Source: Deinococcus sp.
Lineage (GTDB): Bacteria > Deinococcota > Deinococci > Deinococcales > Deinococcaceae
Length of the DNA: 8,662 nucleotides
Reading direction: 5' to 3'
Assembly (NCBI GenBank): GCA_030524065.1
Contig: JAUNHF010000059.1
Location: forward strand, 1-8,662
In this document: in pieces, positions 1-6,558 of the stretch
How positions within the stretch are numbered: the first letter of the stretch is position 1
Layout: the number at the start of each line of letters is the position of its first letter
Translations under genes and position numbers: made by a program
The notes under the pieces: generated by a model
Told to the model about the DNA's origin: nothing
Database searches by the model: none
Seen by the model: only the letters and a program-made list of their open reading frames with translations

Positions 1-597
1 CATCTGCTTGAACAGCTGCGGGCTCTGGGGCAGCGCGTAGAACTCGCCCGCGTTCAGGCGGCTGGGCACCAGAAAGTCGCGCGCGCCTTCGGGCGTAGAG
101 CGCGTCAGCATCGGCGTTTCTATGTTGACGAAGCCCTCGGCCTCCATAAATTCGGTAATGGCGGCCCAGGTCCGTGAGCGCAGCATCAAATTGCGCTGCA
201 TTTCGGGGCGGCGCAAATCCAGGTAGCGGTAGCGCAGCCGCACGTCCTCGGCCACATCGGCCCCTTTGTCCAGCTCAAACGGCGGCGTCTTGGCGCGGTT
301 CAGAATCCGCACCTCGTTCGCCAGCACCTCGTAGTCGCTCAGGCCTCCCTTGCGCTGGCTTTCGGGGCGCAGGCCGTAGGTGCCGCTCACCTCCACCACA
401 AACTCGCCGCGCAGCTCGTCCGCTGCGGCAAAAGCGGAGCTTGCAGGGTCCACCTGCACCTGCACGGTGCCGGAGCGGTCGCGCAGCTCAAAGAAAATCA
501 GCCCGCCCAGGTCCCGGCGGCGGCTGACCCAGCCGTGCAGGGTAACGGGGCCGAGGTGGGTTTCGTTCAGTTCACCGAGAAGGGCGGTTCGTTTCAT
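1..597 (-). CDS. aspS: Aspartyl-tRNA synthetase, bacterial type (N-terminal 199 residues, cut by window edge)
   Basis: Charges tRNA-Asp with aspartate in the cytoplasm (class II synthetase). The ATG is at 597-595 and the frame is open to base 1, giving 199 of the roughly 580-600 residues usual for the bacterial form. An OB-fold anticodon-binding domain (about residues 15-105) has the [15 protein letters not shown] signature. [10 protein letters not shown] (121-130) leads into the catalytic domain, followed by motif 1 (FVNIETPML, 156-164), the flipping loop STPEGARDF (167-175) and QSPQLFKQ (191-198), whose Gln and Lys recognise aspartate. Leu30 matches tRNA-Asp-specific enzymes rather than the His reported in non-discriminating ones; this fits Deinococcus, which also carries a separate archaeal-type AspRS, but it is an inference. 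The start codon overlaps the hisS stop by 4 bases (ATGA), so translation is probably coupled and no separate promoter is needed. Confidence 0.97.
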   Translation of the reverse strand, partial: MKRTALLGELNETHLGPVTLHGWVSRRRDLGGLIFFELRDRSGTVQVQVDPASSAFAAADELRGEFVVEVSGTYGLRPESQRKGGLSDYEVLANEVRILNRAKTPPFELDKGADVAEDVRLRYRYLDLRRPEMQRNLMLRSRTWAAITEFMEAEGFVNIETPMLTRSTPEGARDFLVPSRLNAGEFYALPQSPQLFKQM

Positions 598-1886
598 GCG
601 TTCTCCTTGAAAAAGGTGTTCAGTTCGTCAAAAGGCACGGCCCGCTGCTCGCCGCTGCCCAGGTGCTTGAGGGTGAGCTGGCGCTGCTCGGCTTCGTTGC
701 TGCCGATCACAGCGGCCCAGCGGGCGCCCTTCTTGGCGGCGTCCTTGAAGGCCTGTCCCGCCCCACGCTTGCGGTAGCTGAACTCGGCCCCCGCCACCGT
801 GCGGACCTGGCGAATCAGCGAGGCGGTCAGGGCGACATATTCTTCGTCCAGAGCGGCCAGATAAAGGGCGGTGCCGGCTGGCTGCGCAAAGGAGAGGCCC
901 TCATCTTCCATCGCCAGCAGAATGCGCTCAATCCCGAACGCCCAGCCGATGCCGGGTACCTCTTCCTTGGCGCCCAGCTCCTGCGCCAGCCCGTCGTAGC
1001 GCCCGCCGCCGCCCAGCGCCGACTTGGCCCCGATGCCCTGGTGGTGCAGCTCCCAGGCGGTGCGGCGGTAGTAGTCCAGCCCACGCACGATGCTGGGGTC
1101 GGTCTCAAAGGGCACGCCCCAGTCGGTCAGATGCTGCCGTACCTGCTTAAAGTGCGCGGCCGCCTCCTCGCCCAAAAAGTCCAGCATGGGCCGCACGCCC
1201 AGCTCGGCAAGGATGGCCTGGTCGGTTTCGCTTTTGGAGTCCAGAATCCGCATCGGATTGCGGCTCAGGCGGTCTTTGGAATCCTCCGAGAGCTCCGCCA
1301 GGTGCGGCGTGAACAGGCCGCGCAGGTACTCGTTGTAGGCGGCGCGGTCCTGCGGGTCCCCGATGCTGCCCAGCTGAATGCTGACGCCCCTCAGGCCCAG
1401 CGCGGTCACGATGTCCCACATCAGCGCAATGGCTTCGGCGTCGGCCAGCGGGTCCGTGCTGCCCAGGCACTCGTAATCCACCTGATGAAACTGGCGCAGG
1501 CGGCCCTTTTGGACATTTTCGGCGCGGAACATCGGCCCGTGGGTCCAGAGTTTTAGCGGCGCTCCCAGCTGCTTGAGGCCGTTTTCCAGGTACGCGCGCA
1601 CGATGGGCGCGGTGCCTTCGGGGCGCAGCACGTAGCCGCCGTGGTTCCCCGCGTAGTACACGGTGAACATCTCCTTGCGGACGATGTCGGTGCCGCCGCC
1701 CACGCCGCGCTGCACCAGCTCGGCTTCTTCGAAGATGGGTGTCGAGATGAACTGCGCCCCGGCCCGTTCCAGCACCTGCGCGGCGACGCGGTGAATGTGG
1801 GCGTGGGCGGCGGCCTGAAGCTCAGGGGTTCCCGGGGCTCCGGGGGGCAGGTGGTCTTTGGTTCCTTTGGGGCGCTGTATAGCCAT
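594..1886 (-). CDS. hisS: Histidyl-tRNA synthetase
   Basis: Charges tRNA-His with histidine (class IIa synthetase, cytoplasmic homodimer). The 430 residues are a normal bacterial length. The protein opens with the typical RPKGTKD segment. Motif 1 region is [16 protein letters not shown] (46-61), and [16 protein letters not shown] (87-102) precedes motif 2 ([16 protein letters not shown], 120-135). The histidine-specific motifs HisA ([12 protein letters not shown], 268-279) and HisB ([11 protein letters not shown], 290-300) are intact, as is motif 3 ([15 protein letters not shown], 312-326). The anticodon-binding domain follows (about 340-430). The ATG at 1886 is chosen because the family signature starts at residue 5. 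It has no Shine-Dalgarno, but a TAGACT box lies just upstream, suggesting a leaderless message. The TGA overlaps the aspS ATG, so the two synthetase genes form an operon. Confidence 0.98.
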   Translation of the reverse strand: MAIQRPKGTKDHLPPGAPGTPELQAAAHAHIHRVAAQVLERAGAQFISTPIFEEAELVQRGVGGGTDIVRKEMFTVYYAGNHGGYVLRPEGTAPIVRAYLENGLKQLGAPLKLWTHGPMFRAENVQKGRLRQFHQVDYECLGSTDPLADAEAIALMWDIVTALGLRGVSIQLGSIGDPQDRAAYNEYLRGLFTPHLAELSEDSKDRLSRNPMRILDSKSETDQAILAELGVRPMLDFLGEEAAAHFKQVRQHLTDWGVPFETDPSIVRGLDYYRRTAWELHHQGIGAKSALGGGGRYDGLAQELGAKEEVPGIGWAFGIERILLAMEDEGLSFAQPAGTALYLAALDEEYVALTASLIRQVRTVAGAEFSYRKRGAGQAFKDAAKKGARWAAVIGSNEAEQRQLTLKHLGSGEQRAVPFDELNTFFKENA

Positions 1887-1895
1887 ACAGAGGCG

Positions 1896-1901
1896 AGTCT
1901 A
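1896..1901 (-). promoter_or_regulatory. Putative -10 box of a leaderless hisS promoter
   Basis: TAGACT on the minus strand fits TANNNT and ends 9 nt before the hisS ATG. The intervening bases (CGCCTCTGT) contain no ribosome binding site. Transcription should therefore start at or within a few bases of the start codon. A possible weak -35 (CTGGAG) would fall inside the preceding terminator hairpin. The box is seen; its use is inferred from leaderless promoters known in Deinococcus. Confidence 0.5.
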
Positions 1902-1906
1902 GCAAC

Positions 1907-1934
1907 AAAAAAAAGGGCCTCCAGCCGGAGACCC
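1907..1934 (-). terminator. Intrinsic terminator of the lipoprotein gene
   Basis: Read on the minus strand: arms GGGTCTCC and GGAGGCCC form an uninterrupted 8-bp stem (one G-U pair) around a GGCT loop, followed at once by eight T residues. It lies 19 bp after the TAA of the lipoprotein gene and only 20 bp before the hisS ATG, so it insulates hisS from the upstream gene. Confidence 0.9.
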
Positions 1935-1953
1935 CCTCTGGTGCAGCCGCGCC

Positions 1954-2319
1954 TTACTGCCGCACCGAGTAGGGCAGCCCGGTGCTGCGCTTGCCGTCCA
2001 CTTCCACAAACAGCCAGTGGCCGCCCACCGGGGCATTCTGGGGCAGGGTCAGCACGATCCGGTTGTCGGTCCACGACTGCACCGCCGCCTCCGGAAAGAC
2101 GTAGCCGCCTTCGCCCTGGCTGTCTGTCAGGCGCACCGCGCCGCTGCGGGCGCCGCCCAGGTAACGGCCCTGAATGGTCAGGGTGCCGCCGGGACCGGCC
2201 GCCTCCGAAGTCTTGATCAGCACCGGGGTGACCGAGGCCTGCTGGACCGCCGTTTGCTGGGTGGGGGCACAGGCAGCCAGACTGCCGGCAAAAACTAAAG
2301 AAAACAGGACACGTTTCAT
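1954..2319 (-). CDS. Small secreted lipoprotein with IPT/TIG-like (Ig-like) domain
   Basis: Unnamed 121-residue envelope protein. MKRVLFSLVFAGSLAAC is a short signal peptide with a lipobox (LAAC) and the acceptor Cys at 17, so it should be lipid-anchored outside the cytoplasm; the Lnt encoded nearby would acylate it. Residues about 31-120 look like one Ig-like IPT/TIG domain: a PGGTLTIQGRYLGG stretch (43-56) typical of the first strands, then a DNRIVLTLP strand and a late V-G-G-W-F-V-V-D-G pattern. No catalytic motif is visible, so a structural or binding role is more likely than an enzymatic one. The ATG at 2319 is fixed by GGAGGAG at 2326-2332, six bases upstream. The gene is monocistronic, with its own promoter and a strong terminator. 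The lipoprotein call is firm; the domain call is by eye. Confidence 0.85.
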   Translation of the reverse strand: MKRVLFSLVFAGSLAACAPTQQTAVQQASVTPVLIKTSEAAGPGGTLTIQGRYLGGARSGAVRLTDSQGEGGYVFPEAAVQSWTDNRIVLTLPQNAPVGGHWLFVEVDGKRSTGLPYSVRQ

Positions 2320-2325
2320 GGTGAT

Positions 2326-2370
2326 CTCCTCCGCAATTGCAGTCTAATGAGAGTTATGACATCCGGTCAA
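2326..2370 (-). promoter_or_regulatory. Promoter and ribosome binding site of the lipoprotein gene
   Basis: On the minus strand, TTGACC (2370-2365) and TAGACT (2346-2341) are separated by 18 bp and resemble sigma-70 -35 and -10 boxes. Transcription would start near 2334, giving a leader of about 15 nt that carries GGAGGAG (2332-2326) six bases before the ATG. The -35 box lies inside the first codons of the divergent kinase gene. Confidence 0.6.
2343..2348 (+). promoter_or_regulatory. Candidate -10 box of the lipid kinase gene (leaderless)
   Basis: TCTAAT, one mismatch from TATAAT, ends 7 nt before the ATG at 2356. No Shine-Dalgarno precedes either possible ATG (2347 or 2356). This spacing supports a leaderless start at 2356. 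The box overlaps the opposing TAGACT of the lipoprotein promoter, and no good -35 is visible, so the call is tentative. Confidence 0.35.
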
Positions 2371-3366
2371 ACCACCCCCCCCAACAAGGCGGCCCTGGGC
2401 ACTCCGTCTGCCGGGACCCAATTCACCGCCCAACTGCTTGAAAAAGGCGTGCTGGTCATCTTTAACCCCAAAAGCGGCCAGGGCGACAGCGCGCTGCCCG
2501 AGCTGCTGGACCTGCTGCGGGCCCGGGGCATTCCCCTGACCGAGCGCTCCTTGGAAGGCGAGCGCCCAATGGCCGAGTTCGTGCACGACCTGGAAGAATA
2601 CGCCGCCGTGATCGGGGCTGGGGGAGACGGCACTGTCAGCGCCCTGGCTTACGCGATGGCCCAGCACCACACCGCCATTCCGCTGCTGGCCTTTCCGGCC
2701 GGCACCGCCAATCTGATCGCCCTGAACCTGGACATCCCCGACGAACCGCAGGCCCTGCTCCAGCTGATGCTGTCGGGCCACACCCTGGCCCTGGACATGG
2801 GCGAGCTGGAAACCGGCGATGGCCGCGGGGACCGCAAGGGCTTTGCCATGTTGGCCGGCGCGGGCGCGGACGCTTCGATGATCAAGGAGAGCGAGGGCCT
2901 CAAGAAAAATTTCGGCACCCTGGCCTATGTGCTGGCGGCCATGCGCCAGATCAGCCCGCCCACCACCACCTTTCATATCGTGGCGGACGGTCAGAAGCGG
3001 ACCTTTACCGGCATCGGGGTGATGGTCGCCAATCTGGGCATGGCGAACTACCGCATTCCGATTACCGCCGACATCAGCCCCAGCGACGGGCAGTTTACGG
3101 TGATCCTGCTCAAGGAAGGCAACATCCTGCGCCTGGGTGCCAACCTGCTGGACTCACTCAAGGCCAAGTTCAAGCTGGGCGACCCGGCGTTCAGCGGCAA
3201 CCTGGAAACCTTTACCGCCCGCGAAATTGAGGTGGTGGCCGAGGACCCATTTCCACTTCAGTTCGATGGAGAAATTCATGTTGAGACCACCCCGTTTAAA
3301 GCGAGGGTGCTGCCGCAGGCGGTTCACTTCTTCACGCGCCAGACTGAAGGAGACCTCAGCACCTGA
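2356..3366 (+). CDS. Lipid kinase of the YegS/DagK (diacylglycerol kinase catalytic domain) family
   Basis: Probably phosphorylates diacylglycerol or a related lipid alcohol with ATP, returning it to phospholipid synthesis; the exact substrate cannot be read from sequence. 336 residues from this start, close to the usual 290-330 plus an N-terminal tail of about 30 residues. Visible in order: VLVIFNPKSGQG (nucleotide-binding start), GAGGDGTVSALAYAM with the GGDGT core (89-93), LLAFPAGTANLIALNL, and the C-terminal beta-sandwich domain with ITADISPSDGQF and the QFDGE element (302-306) near the end. An in-frame ATG at 2347 would add three residues; 2356 is preferred because the only plausible -10 box suits it and neither start has a ribosome binding site. 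The gene diverges from the lipoprotein gene with 36 bp between start codons and converges on the MFS gene. No U-tract terminator directly follows it. Confidence 0.92.
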   Translation: MTSGQTTPPNKAALGTPSAGTQFTAQLLEKGVLVIFNPKSGQGDSALPELLDLLRARGIPLTERSLEGERPMAEFVHDLEEYAAVIGAGGDGTVSALAYAMAQHHTAIPLLAFPAGTANLIALNLDIPDEPQALLQLMLSGHTLALDMGELETGDGRGDRKGFAMLAGAGADASMIKESEGLKKNFGTLAYVLAAMRQISPPTTTFHIVADGQKRTFTGIGVMVANLGMANYRIPITADISPSDGQFTVILLKEGNILRLGANLLDSLKAKFKLGDPAFSGNLETFTAREIEVVAEDPFPLQFDGEIHVETTPFKARVLPQAVHFFTRQTEGDLST

Positions 3367-3478
3367 GTGTGTGGGGGCCGGCCTTTGCTGGCTCTCAAAA
3401 AGGCGAGGCCACAGAATGGACGAGAAGGCCCCCCGGACGTGCGCTGAGGGGTATGGGACAGGGGTGTTAGGAAATCCA

Positions 3479-3508
3479 TTTATTCCCTAAGTCTAGTTAG
3501 GGAATAAA
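3479..3508. repeat. Perfect inverted repeat, 12-bp arms with a 6-bp spacer
   Basis: TTTATTCCCTAA and TTAGGGAATAAA are exact reverse complements around GTCTAG. The element is AT-rich in a GC-rich setting. A related half-site GTTAGGAAAT (3467-3476) lies just to its left, resembling GTTAGGGAAT of the right arm (3496-3505). No T-tract follows on either strand, so it is not a textbook terminator. A regulator binding site, a transcript-end hairpin for the kinase gene, or the end of a small mobile repeat are all possible. Confidence 0.8.
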
Positions 3509-3513
3509 GTGGG

Positions 3514-3540
3514 CCAAAAAGAGCCGCCCCAACGGGCGGC
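3514..3540 (-). terminator. Intrinsic terminator on the minus strand, probably for the MFS gene
   Basis: Read on the minus strand: GCCGCCC, loop GTTG, GGGCGGC (7 perfect G-C pairs), then TCTTTTTGG. It lies about 185 bp after the MFS stop codon, so the MFS message would carry an unusually long 3' untranslated tail unless a separate short transcript begins in between. Confidence 0.75.
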
Positions 3541-3725
3541 GGAACAGATACTGAAAAGATGCTGCTTTTTTGGATGTGCCAGCTGAAGCCACCTGTGCCA
3601 AGAGCCCTCCCCCCAGAGGGTGACCGCTGGCCCTTGCGGGCCGCTGCCTCTCTCAGCTGCTGTCAGTATCCCCATTCGCAACTTGCAATAAAACCGGAGG
3701 TTTCAAATTGAGAAAAGCGGCAGCC

Positions 3726-4940
3726 TCAGCTAGAAGGCACCTGCTCGGCCTCTGTGCCCACCCGGGCATTCAAGTAGAGCCACACGCAGGTGCTCAGGAA
3801 CATCAGTGCTGCCCCCGCCGTCCACAGTGGGCGACTGCCATAGGCATCGGCCACTGGGCCCAGCAGAATCATCGCCAGTGGCATCCCGGCCTGCGCGGTG
3901 GCAGAAATCAGCCCAAAGACCCGGCCCCGGAATTCTTCTGGAATCACCGTCTGGCCCAGGTAAGCGATGGCGGTGTTGGTCAGGGCCACGCCGATGCCCA
4001 GGGTCGCCAGGGCAAGGTAAAACAACGGCAGCACGGAACTCTGCGCCATGATGGCCAAGCTCAGGCTGCCGCCCAGCAGTCCCAGCGGCAGCGCCACTTC
4101 CGGTTGGAAGCGCTGCCCCAACCAGGTCACGCTCAGGCTGCCCAGCAGCATGCCGCCCATTACGGTGCCCAGGGCGACGCCGTAAAACCGTTCGGGCAGG
4201 CCAAACCCGGCCAGGTGCGTGGGCAGCAGCATCTGCATCGGGGCAAAAGCCACATTGAGGATAAAGGCCAGCACCGGAACCATGGCAAAGCCGGGGTGGC
4301 GCCGGAGCACCTGCAGGCCAGCAACGAAAGCGGACCAGAAACTTTCCTTGACTGGTGCCCCCACCCGCTCCGGCAGGCGAATCAGCAGCAAGGCTGCGGC
4401 GCTCAGGAAAAAGGTGGCCGCGTCCAGCAGCAGGGTTTCGCTCTGGCCCAGCAGCGCCACCAGCCCGGCCCCTGAGAGCAGCCCCAGCAGCTGCGCTGCC
4501 TGCGTGCCCATGCCCATCAGCCCGTTGGCGCGGGCCAGATGTTCGCTTGGCACCAGTTGGGGCAGCAGCGTGGATGTGGCCGGCGAGGTGAAGGCCGTGA
4601 TCAGGCCGCTGAGCAGCACAGCGGTGTTCAGCCAGAAGATGCTGCTTTGCCCGGTCATCAGGCTGACGGCCAGGCCGAGCACCAGCAGGCCGCGCAGCAG
4701 GTCGCCGGTGATCAGCAGGGGCCTCACCGGCACCCGGTCCACCACCACGCCAGCAAATGGGCTGAGCAGCGCTGGCAGCATGCCCAGGGCCAGCGTCAGC
4801 CCCATCGCGCTGGCCTGCCCGGTCAGGCTGTACACCAAGACAGCCACCACCACTGAAGTCAGTGCATTTCCAAACACCGATTGCATGCCAGCCAGCCAGT
4901 AGATGGTAAAACTGCGGGTCCAAAGACGGGAGGAGGTCAT
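3726..4940 (-). CDS. Major facilitator superfamily exporter (DHA3/MFS_3-like)
   Basis: Integral membrane transporter, probably a proton-driven efflux pump for a small molecule; the substrate is unknown. 404 residues and about 12 hydrophobic segments in two halves fit the family. TM1 begins near FTIYWLAGMQSVFGNAL (11-27). The conserved loop between TM2 and TM3 is GVVVDRVPVR (64-73), and its weaker counterpart in the second half includes GRVFGLISA. The pattern recalls EntS and macrolide-efflux-like MFS_3 proteins, but this is not specific enough to name. The ATG at 4940 is chosen because transporter similarity begins there; an in-frame GTG at 5012 would add 24 polar residues from AT-rich sequence. 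Neither start has a convincing ribosome binding site. The gene is probably transcribed alone, ending at the terminator at 3514-3540. It is convergent with the lipid kinase gene. Confidence 0.9.
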   Translation of the reverse strand: MTSSRLWTRSFTIYWLAGMQSVFGNALTSVVVAVLVYSLTGQASAMGLTLALGMLPALLSPFAGVVVDRVPVRPLLITGDLLRGLLVLGLAVSLMTGQSSIFWLNTAVLLSGLITAFTSPATSTLLPQLVPSEHLARANGLMGMGTQAAQLLGLLSGAGLVALLGQSETLLLDAATFFLSAAALLLIRLPERVGAPVKESFWSAFVAGLQVLRRHPGFAMVPVLAFILNVAFAPMQMLLPTHLAGFGLPERFYGVALGTVMGGMLLGSLSVTWLGQRFQPEVALPLGLLGGSLSLAIMAQSSVLPLFYLALATLGIGVALTNTAIAYLGQTVIPEEFRGRVFGLISATAQAGMPLAMILLGPVADAYGSRPLWTAGAALMFLSTCVWLYLNARVGTEAEQVPSS

Positions 4941-5096
4941 TTTACCAGAATGCCACCTCTCTACTTGTCTAGGAAGGGCATTTTTTAAATTAAGTGTCGC
5001 CCAAGAGAGCACGCGTCACCCCTGGGGCGGCTCTGAGAGTTCATACCGCGCAGTGTATTTTTTTACCTTTTCATTCGGTGAGGTTGTTCCCTTCTG
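4941..5096. other. Intergenic region between lnt 3' end and MFS start
   Basis: This 156-bp stretch is AT-richer than the genes around it. It must contain the MFS promoter, but no -35/-10 pair of good quality is visible on the minus strand; TAGACA at about 4966-4971 is the nearest -10-like hexamer. A T7 run (5058-5064, plus strand) has no hairpin beside it. AGAGC/GCTCT arms (about 5006-5036) could fold after lnt but lack a U-tract, so the lnt transcript end is unclear and read-through into the MFS gene is possible. Confidence 0.45.
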
Positions 5097-6506
5097 TCAG
5101 CCACGCTTCTTCCCCGGTGTCCTGGGGCGCCAGGCGAGCAGCAGCAGTGCTCCGGCCAGGGCCAGGGCAGGCAGGTCGCCTACGCGGCTGTACACCGTCT
5201 GGCCGCTCAGACGGCGGTACTCGGCCGAGACGCCGCCCTGACCTTCTTTGAGCACCTGACGGGGGCGGCCCAGGTCATCCACGCTGCCGGCCCAGCCGCG
5301 CTGCACGGCCCGCAGCACCCAGCGCCGGTTCTCAATGGCGCGCACGCGGCCCAGGTCGAAGTGCTGGCGCACCCCAGCGGCGGCGTACCAAGAATCGTTG
5401 CTGACGTTGACCAGCACTTCGGCGCCCTGACGGGTCAGCTGGCGGGCCGGCCAACTGAACACCGAGTCGTAGCACACATAGGCTCCGTACCGGACGCCAG
5501 CCAGATCAAGGGGCACCATTTGCCGGGCGGGTTGCACGCTGGTGGTCAGGTCAAAGCCGGTCAGGGCACCCAGCACCGTATACAGCGGGCGCAGCAGCAG
5601 CTGAAAAGGGAAGGTTTCACCAAAAGGAACGGGCCGGCCCTTGTGGTTCTCCCCCACCACCCGGCCAGCGGCGTCCAGTGCGACCACTGTATTGACGCCC
5701 CCGGCCGCCAGCCCCGCCCCACTGATGCCGGGGCCAGGGAACAGTGCCGGATCGTTCAGGTCGCGCAGCAGCGCCGTTTCGGACCAGATCACCGGCTCGC
5801 CCGGGGCGCGGCCCGCGCTGGCTTCGAGCAGGCTGGGCAGCAGCTGACCACCCTTGAGCCGATCAAAAGAATCCACGTCTGTGCGGGTCAGATAGGCGCT
5901 GGCGGCGGGGCCGGCGGCGGGGGTGCGGGTCAGGCCGTAGCCGGTCGCCAGCGCCAGCAGCCCCAGCCCCAGCCCCAAAGGCCGGCGGTCCGTGCGCCAA
6001 TCGGCCAGGGCCGCCGCCAGCAAGGTGGTCAGCCAGGAAAGCAGCAGAATGCCGCCCAGGTCGGCGGTCTGGATCACCGGGGTCTCCAGCCACACCATCC
6101 CCAGCGTGGGCCAGGGAAAGGCCAGCGTGCCCAGGGTGCGCAGGTACTCCAGCAGCACCCAGCCGCCGGCCAGGGCCCACAGCCGCTGTCCTGGCGTGTG
6201 GAACAGCCGCAGGACCAGCCAGCCCAGACCGGCAAAAAAGAGGCCCTCGGCGGCGTACAGCGCCAGGGCCAGCACCCCGGCCGGAGCAAAGCCGAAGACC
6301 TGGGCGGCCAGCACCGTCACCCACCACAGGTGCGCTGCGGTGTACCCGAAGGCCCCCCAGCCCATCCGGCGGCCTGTGTCCTGCTGCGCGGCCAGGGCGA
6401 GCCAGGCGGCCAGCGGGAACACGGCCAGCCAGGCCGCTGGGGTCAGGGTCGCCAGACCAGTCAGCAGTCCGGCGGCCAGGGCGCGGAACTGGGGGGGCAA
6501 ACGCAC
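5097..6506 (-). CDS. lnt: Apolipoprotein N-acyltransferase
   Basis: Membrane enzyme that transfers a third acyl chain from a phospholipid to the N-terminal Cys of lipoproteins, the last step of lipoprotein maturation. 469 residues against about 510 in E. coli. The first 190 residues are strongly hydrophobic (about six membrane segments). The nitrilase-like domain (about 205-440) carries the Glu-Lys-Cys triad: E243 in VIWSETAL, K289 in ENHKGRPVPFGE, C345 in GAYVCYDSVF. VNVSNDSWY (366-374) and QHFDLGRVRAIENRRWVLRA (381-400) are further Lnt signatures. A final membrane helix (about 445-459) and a basic tail follow. The GTG at 6506 is the only sensible start; a TATGAT box ends 6 bases before it and there is no ribosome binding site, so the message is probably leaderless. 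The short lipoprotein encoded at 1954-2319 is one likely substrate. Confidence 0.95.
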   Translation of the reverse strand: MRLPPQFRALAAGLLTGLATLTPAAWLAVFPLAAWLALAAQQDTGRRMGWGAFGYTAAHLWWVTVLAAQVFGFAPAGVLALALYAAEGLFFAGLGWLVLRLFHTPGQRLWALAGGWVLLEYLRTLGTLAFPWPTLGMVWLETPVIQTADLGGILLLSWLTTLLAAALADWRTDRRPLGLGLGLLALATGYGLTRTPAAGPAASAYLTRTDVDSFDRLKGGQLLPSLLEASAGRAPGEPVIWSETALLRDLNDPALFPGPGISGAGLAAGGVNTVVALDAAGRVVGENHKGRPVPFGETFPFQLLLRPLYTVLGALTGFDLTTSVQPARQMVPLDLAGVRYGAYVCYDSVFSWPARQLTRQGAEVLVNVSNDSWYAAAGVRQHFDLGRVRAIENRRWVLRAVQRGWAGSVDDLGRPRQVLKEGQGGVSAEYRRLSGQTVYSRVGDLPALALAGALLLLAWRPRTPGKKRG

Positions 6507-6512
6507 CGGCCT

Positions 6513-6518
6513 ATCATA
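6513..6518 (-). promoter_or_regulatory. -10 box of a leaderless lnt promoter
   Basis: TATGAT (minus strand, one mismatch from TATAAT) sits at -12 to -7 relative to the GTG start of lnt. This is the spacing at which transcription would begin on the start codon itself. The six bases between are AGGCCG and offer no ribosome binding site. No convincing -35 is seen. Confidence 0.65.
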
Positions 6519-6540
6519 CCGGCCCCCGCTGGGGCAGGAC

Positions 6541-6549
6541 TGCTAAGAT
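6541..6549 (+). promoter_or_regulatory. Extended -10 promoter of the phosphoesterase/peptidase/epimerase operon
   Basis: TGCTAAGAT fits the extended -10 pattern TGnTAnnnT. It ends 9 nt before the GTG at 6559 (between them TTGTCCCACC minus its first T). No Shine-Dalgarno is present and no -35 is needed with an extended -10. The spacing equals that at hisS. A leaderless or nearly leaderless message is inferred. Confidence 0.6.
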
Positions 6550-6558
6550 TGTCCCACC

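Larger units (their letters stand above)
3367..3725. other. Convergent intergenic region without a credible gene, rich in inverted repeats
   Basis: This 359-bp stretch separates the 3' ends of the lipid kinase and MFS genes. From left to right it holds: a long-range inverted pair GGGGGCC (3373-3379) and GGCCCCC (3427-3433) enclosing a GCCTTT/AAAGGC pair (3381-3404); the perfect palindrome at 3479-3508; the minus-strand terminator at 3514-3540; and GC-rich foldable sequence from 3580 to 3659, bounded by CAGCTGA and TCAGCTG with GGCCC/GGGCC hairpins inside. The only small open frame (3493-3681, minus, 62 codons) starts at TTG with no ribosome binding site and resembles no family I know. The region could be two 3' untranslated regions, a small RNA, or remnant repeat DNA. 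Confidence 0.6.

Noticed and set aside
663..1556. 297-codon plus-strand frame opposite hisS.
   Set aside because: Antisense shadow of hisS, whose class II synthetase motifs are all intact in the minus-strand frame.
3373..3433. GGGGGCC/GGCCCCC inverted pair just after the lipid kinase stop as a terminator.
   Set aside because: The loop is about 47 nt and no T-tract follows; it was kept only as part of the intergenic description.
3613..3643. AGAGGGTGACCGC on the plus strand resembles the T-box riboswitch core, followed by a GGCCC/GGGCC hairpin.
   Set aside because: Two central bases of the T-box core are missing, there is no U-tract after the hairpin, no stem I or specifier loop is visible, and no synthetase or amino acid gene follows on that strand.
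3493..3681. 62-codon minus-strand frame in the convergent intergenic region.
   Set aside because: TTG start without a ribosome binding site, passes through the terminator hairpin and half the palindrome, and shows no family features.
3696..4475. GGAGG at 3697-3701 upstream of a TTG at 3708 opening a 255-codon plus-strand frame.
   Set aside because: The frame lies antisense to the MFS gene. Its product is rich in Gln, His and Gly with no recognisable domain, which is the usual shadow of a GC-rich gene.
4941..5012. N-terminal extension of the MFS protein from the GTG at 5012.
   Set aside because: The 24 added residues are polar and come from AT-rich DNA that more likely holds the promoter; family similarity starts at the ATG at 4940.
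5058..5064. T7 run on the plus strand as a possible terminator.
   Set aside because: No stem-loop lies immediately before it and no plus-strand gene ends there.
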